From NCBI GenBank assembly GCA_023416735.1, contig JAEZGX010000011.1, positions 62,001 through 126,000 of the forward strand: a stretch of 64,000 nucleotides of DNA, written 5' to 3'. Shown here piece by piece: positions 58,449 to 64,000 of the stretch (position 1 is its first letter; each line of letters starts with the position of its first letter). The stretch is from Verrucomicrobiota bacterium. GTDB taxonomy: Bacteria > Verrucomicrobiota > Verrucomicrobiia > Opitutales > Opitutaceae. A program made the translations under genes and the position numbers. The notes beneath the pieces are model-generated. The model was not told the DNA's origin. It saw only the letters and a program-made list of their open reading frames with translations, and made no database searches.

Positions 58449-60092
58449 ATGCGACTTGTCCTGCTTCTGCTTCGCACCGCGCGCACCGATGTGCTCATCG
58501 CGATCGTGGCAAGCGTCGTGTCCGGACTTTCCGCCGCCGGCATCGCGCTCGTGCTGCAGGCAGCCATTGCCGCGCGTGGCACCGATCTCGGCTGGCATAT
58601 CGCCGCGTTCGCGGGCTGTTGGCTCGGCTATGGTTTGGGTTCGGTCGTCACCGCGAATCGCGTGATGCGCGTCACCCAGCGCGCCGTGCGCGAACTGCGT
58701 CTTGGACTCAGCCGCCAGATCCTCGCGCTGCCGCTCCCGGTCCTCGAGCGCGAGAGCGCGCGCATCTTTCCCGTCCTCACCGAAGATATTCAGACCATCG
58801 TCTGGGCCGCGGAAAACTTTCCGACGGCGCTCACCGGAGCGGTCACGATTCTCGGCTGTGCTGCGGTGCTTGCGACGATCTCCGCGCCGCTCGCGCTCGC
58901 CTGCGGCCTCCTGCTCGCCATGGCCTTCGCTGTTTATTACCTGCCTTACCAGCGGCTGACCGGACATCTCGGACGCTGGCGGGCGGAATGGGATCGCATC
59001 GCGCAACTCATCGACGGGCTCGTGCATGGTCATAAGGAACTGATGCTCGATCCGAAGAAACGCGACGCGCTCCTCGATCGACACCTCGAACCGGCCGCCC
59101 GCCGTCAGGAGACCGAGATGACGCGCGCCGCCACGTGGGAAACGCTCCTGCGCCGCTGGGGAGAGATGTTTCTCCTCCTCGGCATCGGCGCACTGCTCTT
59201 CACGATGCCGTGGCACGGGTTCGCCACCTACGATGCCTTCGCGCGTTTCCTTTTCGTCTGCCTTTTCCTCCTCGGACCGCTCGGGACCGTAGCCGGGTTC
59301 GCAGGATATCTCAGCCGGATCGACGTCGCCACCCGACGCGCGCAGGAGTTGGGCGTCTCGTTAACCGAGGAACGTTCGCTCCGCTCCGATCCGCCCGTCG
59401 CGGCGCCACTCACGTTCGTGCCCTTCGGATTGCGCGGCGCTGGCTACCGCCACAACGACGTAGGCGGCGGCGCGTTTTCGCTGGGGCCAATCGACGTCGC
59501 CTTCGATCGCGCGGAGATCGTTTTCATCCAGGGCGGCAATGGCAGCGGCAAAACCACGCTCCTCAAATTGCTGTGCGGCCTCTATCCGCCCTCGAGTGGC
59601 GAACTGCTGGTCGGCGGCTCGCGCGCCGACGAGCGCGACACCGCCACGCACCGTCAACGCTGCGCCGCCGTCTTCGCCCAGCCGCACCTCTTCCCTTCGT
59701 TGCTCGGCTATGAATCCACCGCTGATCGCGCCGCGCCGTGGCTCCAACGCGTCGGTCTCGGTGAACACGTCCAAGTCGATTCGGACGGCCGTTTCTCGAC
59801 CACGGCATTGTCGCAGGGCCAGCGCAAGCGGCTCGCGCTCGTCGGCGCCTTGCTCGAGGACAAGCCGATCTACTTGTTCGACGAGTGGGCCGCGGATCAG
59901 GACCCGGAGTTCCGGCGCGCGTTCTACGACCGCTTCCTGCCGGATTTGCGCACACGCGGTCGCCTCGTGATCGCGATCACGCACGACGAAGCCTACCAAA
60001 ACCGCGCCGACCGGATCATTCACATGGTCGAGGGCCGGATCGCCAGCGATCGCCGGCAAGTCGCGCTCCACGCTGTCGCCCATGGCGCTTGA
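58449..60092 (+). CDS. Cyclic-peptide-exporter-like ABC transporter (fused permease-ATPase)
   Basis: 547-residue half-transporter. The first ~320 residues have six membrane helices (LLLLRTARTDVLIAIVASVV; AFAGCWLGYGLGSVVTAN; TALTGAVTILGCAAVLATIS and others). The ATPase part has Walker A GGNGSGKT near 361, the signature LSQGQRKRLALVGAL near 453 and Walker B IYLFDEWAADQDPEFRRAFY near 474. The SQGQRKR signature and the DEWAADQDPEFR Walker B are those of the SyrD/PvdE/YojI group that exports cyclic peptides and siderophore precursors. No peptide synthetase is nearby, so here the cargo is more likely a glycolipid (inference). Confidence 0.9.
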   Translation: MRLVLLLLRTARTDVLIAIVASVVSGLSAAGIALVLQAAIAARGTDLGWHIAAFAGCWLGYGLGSVVTANRVMRVTQRAVRELRLGLSRQILALPLPVLERESARIFPVLTEDIQTIVWAAENFPTALTGAVTILGCAAVLATISAPLALACGLLLAMAFAVYYLPYQRLTGHLGRWRAEWDRIAQLIDGLVHGHKELMLDPKKRDALLDRHLEPAARRQETEMTRAATWETLLRRWGEMFLLLGIGALLFTMPWHGFATYDAFARFLFVCLFLLGPLGTVAGFAGYLSRIDVATRRAQELGVSLTEERSLRSDPPVAAPLTFVPFGLRGAGYRHNDVGGGAFSLGPIDVAFDRAEIVFIQGGNGSGKTTLLKLLCGLYPPSSGELLVGGSRADERDTATHRQRCAAVFAQPHLFPSLLGYESTADRAAPWLQRVGLGEHVQVDSDGRFSTTALSQGQRKRLALVGALLEDKPIYLFDEWAADQDPEFRRAFYDRFLPDLRTRGRLVIAITHDEAYQNRADRIIHMVEGRIASDRRQVALHAVAHGA

Positions 60093-61014
60093 TCCCACGC
60101 TCGCCACCGCTGCGTCGACCGAGCCCATCGACGTCGTTTACACGTGGGTCGACGGCACCCGCCCCGACTACCTCGCGCTGCTGAGTCGCTACACCAGCAA
60201 TCCGCGCGACCTGAATCCGGAACGATTTCGCGACACGTTCGAATGCCTTCGCCACAGCCTGCGCGGGCTCGAAGAACACGCTCCGTGGGTGCGCCATGTC
60301 TATCTCTTCACCTGCCGCCCGCACGTGCCGCCCTGGCTGCGCCGCGATCACCCGCGCCTGCGCGTCGTGCATCACGACGAGGTGATTCCCGCCGACGGCA
60401 CGTTGCCCACCTTCAACAGCAACGTCATCGAATCCTACCTCCATCAGCTGCCCGGGATCTCCCGCCGTTTCCTGTATTTCAACGACGACTACTTCGCCGC
60501 CGCACCGCTCACGCGCGATCACTTTTTCGCCGGCGACGGCCGCATGAAAGTTTACGGCACCCTCGCCGGCGAATACCTCCGCTCGCGCATCTACGAGAAA
60601 CAGTGGCTCTACCTCGGTCTGCTCGAACACGGTCCACTTTTGATCGATCGCGAAGAATACGCCGCCGCCTTGAGCATCGCGGCGGACGAAATCGCCGCAA
60701 CCCGCACCCACCGGTTTCGTTGCTCCGACGACGTGCGCATCGAGCGCTTGTATCGTTGGTATCTCCTCACCCGCCGCCGCGACATCGCCGTCGCCGAGCC
60801 ATGCTGGCGCTACGTGCGCTACGCGCGCTTTCACAAGGTCGATCAAAATCTCGCCCGCAACCAGCGGGCCTGCGCCCGATTGTTGCGCCAACCGCCCGCG
60901 CTCCTCTGCCTCAACGACGATCAGCGAGAGCGCCCGAACCCCGCGGTTGTCACACTCGTGCGCGATTTCCTCGCAAAGCTTTTCCCGAATCCCAGCTCGT
61001 TCGAAGCAGCTTGA
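60082..61014 (+). CDS. Stealth-family sugar-phosphate transferase
   Basis: 310-residue protein of the Stealth family, which links hexose-1-phosphates to make phosphodiester-bridged glycans. CR1 is IDVVYTWVDGTRPDYLAL near 16-33, CR2 spans FECLRHSLRGLEEHAPWVRH to LPTFNSNVIESYLHQLPGIS near 110, FLYFNDDYFAA near 130 is the acidic core, and CR3/CR4 lie in DREEYAAALSIAADEIA and LCLNDDQRERPNP. It overlaps the ABC exporter by 11 bases. It ends one base before the convergent phosphatidyltransferase gene. A capsule-like phosphoglycan or a phosphoglycolipid product is indicated. Confidence 0.88.
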   Translation: MALDPTLATAASTEPIDVVYTWVDGTRPDYLALLSRYTSNPRDLNPERFRDTFECLRHSLRGLEEHAPWVRHVYLFTCRPHVPPWLRRDHPRLRVVHHDEVIPADGTLPTFNSNVIESYLHQLPGISRRFLYFNDDYFAAAPLTRDHFFAGDGRMKVYGTLAGEYLRSRIYEKQWLYLGLLEHGPLLIDREEYAAALSIAADEIAATRTHRFRCSDDVRIERLYRWYLLTRRRDIAVAEPCWRYVRYARFHKVDQNLARNQRACARLLRQPPALLCLNDDQRERPNPAVVTLVRDFLAKLFPNPSSFEAA

Positions 61015-61015
61015 A

Positions 61016-62047
61016 TCAAGCCGCCACCGCCGGCGGATTCCACCAACGCCACCCTCGGCGCAACGCGTGCACGGTGCGCGCAATCGCACCGACATTCCGC
61101 ACCGCCAGATACAGCGCCAGCGCCATCCCGAGCCACTCGCTGCCGACGCCGCTCAAGCTCACGAACGCTGCCGCCGTCGGCGCCACCAAATCCGGCCACG
61201 GCCTCGAACCGCCACGCAAATGACAGCCGATCACGCGCCCGACGTAGTCGCTGCCGTGCAACATCACCAGTAACATCGTTCCCGTGCTCCCAACTTCGCT
61301 TCCGACCAGCGCCCATATAAGTCCACCGCTCGCCACCGCGTAGGTCGCGAGCGACCACGGCACGCGTCCGATCCGGCGCACGCACGCGATCGCAGTCACC
61401 AACCCGCCCGCTCCACCGATCGCAAACGCGAGTTCGAGTCGCGTCAGTCCCCACACCGGCATGCTCCACCACTCCGCCGCACCCGCCGGACACCACGCCG
61501 CGAAAAACGCCATCATCACCAGCATCCCTTCGAGCGGCCCGAGCACGCCGAAGAACAGTTCCCGCCGCTCCAGTTGTTCCACCATCGTCGCCGCGCTTCC
61601 CAGCAACACCGCCCAGAGCACCAGCGGGAGCCAAGGGCTCCCCGCCAGCCCCGACACCGCCGCCGCCGCGATCACGGCAATCGCCGCATGAAAGACATCG
61701 AGGAAGTGATCGAGATATTCTCCCAAAGGTCCGCTCGTGCCGGTGCGCCGCGCATGCATTCCGTCTGCGTGATCGTAGATCACGTAACCGCACATCAACG
61801 CCAGACACCACGGCGCAAGCGCCGCAGTCGGATGCCAGACCGCGAGCGCCAGCATCAGCCACATGCACGCCGACGAAATGAGCGTGATGTAATTCGCCGG
61901 GACGCCCGCCGGCACCCACTGCGCAAAGGGCTGCACCACGTATCGACAAAACGGCCTCACCAGCAGCGACCGATCGACGCACACGTAAGCATAGGGCGGA
62001 CGCTCCTCGACCACCTCCGTCCGCGAAGAATGGAGCGCGTCGATCAT
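61016..62047 (-). CDS. CDP-alcohol phosphatidyltransferase
   Basis: 343-residue membrane enzyme that moves a phosphatidyl (or other) group from a CDP-alcohol. The family motif D-x2-D-G-x2-A-R-x8-G-x3-D-x3-D is present as DHADGMHARRTGTSGPLGEY followed by LDHFLD, near residues 93-118. Seven or so further membrane helices fill the C-terminus (WLPLVLWAVLLGSAATMVEQ and others). The protein is longer than phosphatidylinositol or phosphatidylglycerol synthases (about 200 residues) and closer in layout to ethanolamine/choline phosphotransferases. The ATG at 62047 overlaps the VTT gene stop (ATGA). Confidence 0.9.
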   Translation of the reverse strand: MIDALHSSRTEVVEERPPYAYVCVDRSLLVRPFCRYVVQPFAQWVPAGVPANYITLISSACMWLMLALAVWHPTAALAPWCLALMCGYVIYDHADGMHARRTGTSGPLGEYLDHFLDVFHAAIAVIAAAAVSGLAGSPWLPLVLWAVLLGSAATMVEQLERRELFFGVLGPLEGMLVMMAFFAAWCPAGAAEWWSMPVWGLTRLELAFAIGGAGGLVTAIACVRRIGRVPWSLATYAVASGGLIWALVGSEVGSTGTMLLVMLHGSDYVGRVIGCHLRGGSRPWPDLVAPTAAAFVSLSGVGSEWLGMALALYLAVRNVGAIARTVHALRRGWRWWNPPAVAA

Positions 62048-62757
62048 GGAAGATTCGACGGCAGCGGCTTCGTCGCAGCCATTCGTCGCCGCACCAGCCG
62101 CACCGCGATCGACGCCGCACCGAGAAAGCTCACGCCCATCAGCACAGTCGAAAAATTGCCCGCCAGAATTCCGCGTCCAAGCACCACGCCGCCAATCACC
62201 CATGGAACGGTGCACAACCACGACACCACCATGTAGAGCCTGAAGGGCATCCCGGCGACGCCGAGGAGGAAGCATTGCAGGAACAACGGCGGCCCCGGCG
62301 TCAGCCGCACCAGCAGCGCCACGCTCAACGCGTTCTCCGCATTCAAAGACGGCACCGCGTAACCGAAACGCCGCACCAGCTTCTCCACCAACGGTCGCAG
62401 CGCATACCGCGCCAGCCCGTAGCACAGCGCAATCTGCACCGCGATCGCCGCGAGCGCGGCCGCAATCACTCCGGGCAGCGTCAGCTCGCTCGCAAACGCC
62501 TCACCCGCCGGAACCGTGAACATCCACAACGGCGCCGGCACCAGCGCCATCGCCGTGAAAAATACTCCGGGGCCGGCGGCGCGCATCCATCCAATTCCGC
62601 GATCGACCGCTTCCCGTCCATCCCACGCCTGTGACAGCCACCATGCCGCCGCCGCCGCGACCAACGCGAGCGCGATAAACACACAGAGTCTCCTGTGGGT
62701 TGAAGCCGGACCTGCAAACGACACCACGCAGGCATCCTGCCGAGGCGCGCACGCCAC
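62044..62757 (-). CDS. VTT-domain (TVP38/TMEM64, DedA-like) membrane protein
   Basis: 237-residue polytopic protein, about six helices. The VTT core is APLWMFTVPAGEAFASELT (near 80), the re-entrant loop SVALLVRLTPGPPLFLQCFLLGVAGMPF near 145-172, and a C-terminal helix pair. VTT/DedA proteins act in membrane lipid homeostasis and lipid scrambling or carrier recycling. The start is the GTG at 62757, two bases from the preceding glycosyltransferase stop; GTG 62727 or 62724 are alternatives. It overlaps the phosphatidyltransferase gene downstream. Confidence 0.82.
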   Translation of the reverse strand: MACAPRQDACVVSFAGPASTHRRLCVFIALALVAAAAAWWLSQAWDGREAVDRGIGWMRAAGPGVFFTAMALVPAPLWMFTVPAGEAFASELTLPGVIAAALAAIAVQIALCYGLARYALRPLVEKLVRRFGYAVPSLNAENALSVALLVRLTPGPPLFLQCFLLGVAGMPFRLYMVVSWLCTVPWVIGGVVLGRGILAGNFSTVLMGVSFLGAASIAVRLVRRRMAATKPLPSNLP

Positions 62758-62759
62758 GG

Positions 62760-63842
62760 TCAAGGGGCTTCCCCGCGGTAGCAGCGCAGAATGCGTTCGA
62801 CGACCACCTCCCACGAAAACTCCGCCGCCAGCTCCATCGCCCGTCGTCCGCACTGCGCATGGCGTTCGCGATCGCCGATCAAACGCCGCACCGCCGCCGC
62901 CAGCACCGCTGGATTCCCCGGCGAAACCAGCTCCCCCATCCCTCGCCCTTCGAGCCATTCGGCGTATCCACGAATCCTCGACGCAACCACCGGCACGCCG
63001 TGCGCCAACGCTTCGAGCGCCACCAATCCGAAACTTTCGCCTCCCAACGAGGGGACCAGCGCCAGGTCCGCCGCGGCATACGCCTCGCTCAGCGCCGCAT
63101 CGTCGAGCTGACCGCGCCACACGATCGGAAGGCCGTCGGACGCAGGTTGGTCCGGCCCCACCACCGTGAGGACAAACGCTCCCGGCGTTTCGCGGTCGAG
63201 CTGCTCCAGCGCCCGTCGCAACACCTCGAATCCTTTCCGCGGTTCACCCGCGCGACCGACAAACACCAGCCGCGCCGGACGGTGCGGCGGAACAGATGAT
63301 CGACGCATCGATTCCGCCGGCAGGCGCACGCCGTTGGAGATCACGTCGTAACGACCGGGATGATAGTGCGACGCAAAATCGCGCGCGGCCGCCGACACCG
63401 CGATACGCGCGTCAAGTTGCGCGCCGATCCAGCGACACCAGGGCCACGTCCACAAATAGCCGCGGCTCGTCTCCGAATATGTATGAAATGTTCCGATACG
63501 CCGCGCCCTTCCCGCCGCGCGCAGCACCAAGGTATTCAACAGTGGAAGAAAGGGTTCCTGCAGATGCACGACGTCCGGCCGAAAATCGCGGACGAGATCG
63601 CGAATCGCCCCGCGAATACTCCAGTCGAGCGTCACCCGACTCTGCGCGCCATTGAGCCCGTGCGCGCTCACCCGCCCCAACCGCACGATTCGCGGATCGT
63701 CGGTATGCACGGGAAACGAAGCCGGTCCAACCAGGCGCGCCTCGACCCCCCGTTCGCTCAGCGCCGCCAGCAGCTCGCTCGCGTGGCGGTTGACCCCGCC
63801 AGGCACCGCGAGGTCATAAGGCGTGGTCAACAACACCCGCAT
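62760..63842 (-). CDS. Glycosyltransferase family 4, PimA-like
   Basis: 360-residue GT-B glycosyltransferase. The opening MRVLLTTPYDLAVPGGVNRH is that of phosphatidylinositol mannosyltransferase (PimA)-like enzymes, including the GGV nucleotide loop. HLQEPFLPLL near 108 and GTFHTYSETSRGYLW near 126 follow PimA. The donor site has FVGRAGEPRKGFEVL near 196 and SLGGESFGLVALEALAHGVP with E-x7-E near 266. It is probably first in a minus-strand operon with the VTT and CDP-alcohol phosphatidyltransferase genes, so glycosylation of a phospholipid head group is a direct hypothesis. ATG 63842 is the family start. Confidence 0.9.
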   Translation of the reverse strand: MRVLLTTPYDLAVPGGVNRHASELLAALSERGVEARLVGPASFPVHTDDPRIVRLGRVSAHGLNGAQSRVTLDWSIRGAIRDLVRDFRPDVVHLQEPFLPLLNTLVLRAAGRARRIGTFHTYSETSRGYLWTWPWCRWIGAQLDARIAVSAAARDFASHYHPGRYDVISNGVRLPAESMRRSSVPPHRPARLVFVGRAGEPRKGFEVLRRALEQLDRETPGAFVLTVVGPDQPASDGLPIVWRGQLDDAALSEAYAAADLALVPSLGGESFGLVALEALAHGVPVVASRIRGYAEWLEGRGMGELVSPGNPAVLAAAVRRLIGDRERHAQCGRRAMELAAEFSWEVVVERILRCYRGEAP

Positions 63843-63941
63843 GCGACGATTCAGGCACCCGCTGTTGCGGACGGATTGCATGAAACATGCATCCCAACGG
63901 TCGTTTTTTCGGACATCGCGCGCGCAAACAAAGTCCGCCGA

Positions 63942-64000
63942 GTGAAGCGCTCGACATCTTTATTCGTCAACGGTTTTGCCAAATCGCGCGTCGCGCAGCT
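63942..64000 (+). CDS. Possible start of a further gene (cut by the window edge)
   Basis: A GTG at 63942 opens a frame (VKRSTSLFVNGFAKSRVAQ) to the right end. It would diverge from the PimA-like gene with about 100 bases between. There is no Shine-Dalgarno sequence and no family match over 19 residues, so this is tentative. Confidence 0.25.
   Translation, partial: MKRSTSLFVNGFAKSRVAQ

Overview
The window is about 64 kb of high-GC bacterial chromosome, densely packed with genes. It most resembles the Verrucomicrobiota, family Opitutaceae. This is inferred from three things: a large passenger protein of autotransporter-type beta-strand repeats ending in a PEP-CTERM sorting tail (47313-50324), the scarcity of Shine-Dalgarno sequences with many GTG or TTG starts, and many short intergenic 'word' repeats of the kind found in environmental Verrucomicrobiota. 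No rRNA, phage or IS element is seen. One tRNA gene (tRNA-Leu, anticodon UAG) is present.

Layout. 1-8.4 kb: end of a membrane glycosyltransferase-like protein, an alpha-oxoamine synthase, two family-4 glycosyltransferases on the minus strand, then tyrA, aroA, cmk and plsC. 8.4-13.3 kb: a SlyD-type isomerase and the ybbP-ybbA ABC system, divergent from a TesA-like esterase. 13.4-22.5 kb: an FkbM methyltransferase, three sugar or sugar-acid metabolism enzymes, a GspB-like secretion protein, a methyltransferase, an amidohydrolase and an MFS transporter. 22.6-25.2 kb: a large TPR membrane protein and a small DUF3185 protein with a good terminator. 25.3-34.7 kb: a ten-gene minus-strand operon built round MoxR, DUF58, DUF4350, DUF4129 and SpoIIM, with an RDD protein at each end and two zinc-finger membrane proteins. 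34.8-41.6 kb: an orphan OppA-like lipoprotein, an OGG1-type DNA glycosylase, a glyoxalase, and a stress/envelope set (two PRC-barrel proteins, MscS, LapA). 41.8-50.4 kb: an atypical coiled-coil protein, tRNA-Leu, SufE, a rhodanese, two secreted esterases and the PEP-CTERM protein.

50.4-64 kb is the most interesting part. It has a thioredoxin-like protein, a GAF-LytTR regulator and a phosphatidylserine decarboxylase. These are followed by a plus-strand run of tightly spaced or overlapping genes: acyl carrier protein, beta-ketoacyl synthase, four glycosyltransferase-like proteins of different folds, a cyclic-peptide-exporter-like ABC transporter and a Stealth sugar-phosphate transferase. A convergent minus-strand operon follows: a PimA-like glycosyltransferase, a VTT membrane protein and a CDP-alcohol phosphatidyltransferase. 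The two operons meet with a one-base gap. Together they look like an undescribed pathway that makes and exports a glycosylated, phosphate-containing lipid or a lipid-anchored glycan.

A second theme is the dispersed intergenic words (TTCGTG/ATCCGTG arrays, CTCGTTCTCGTT arrays, GGATCTTGG words, TGCGCC words and GGGTC-TCCC-GACCC palindromes). In several places they run into genes and supply a C-terminal tail, a signal peptide or a stop codon.
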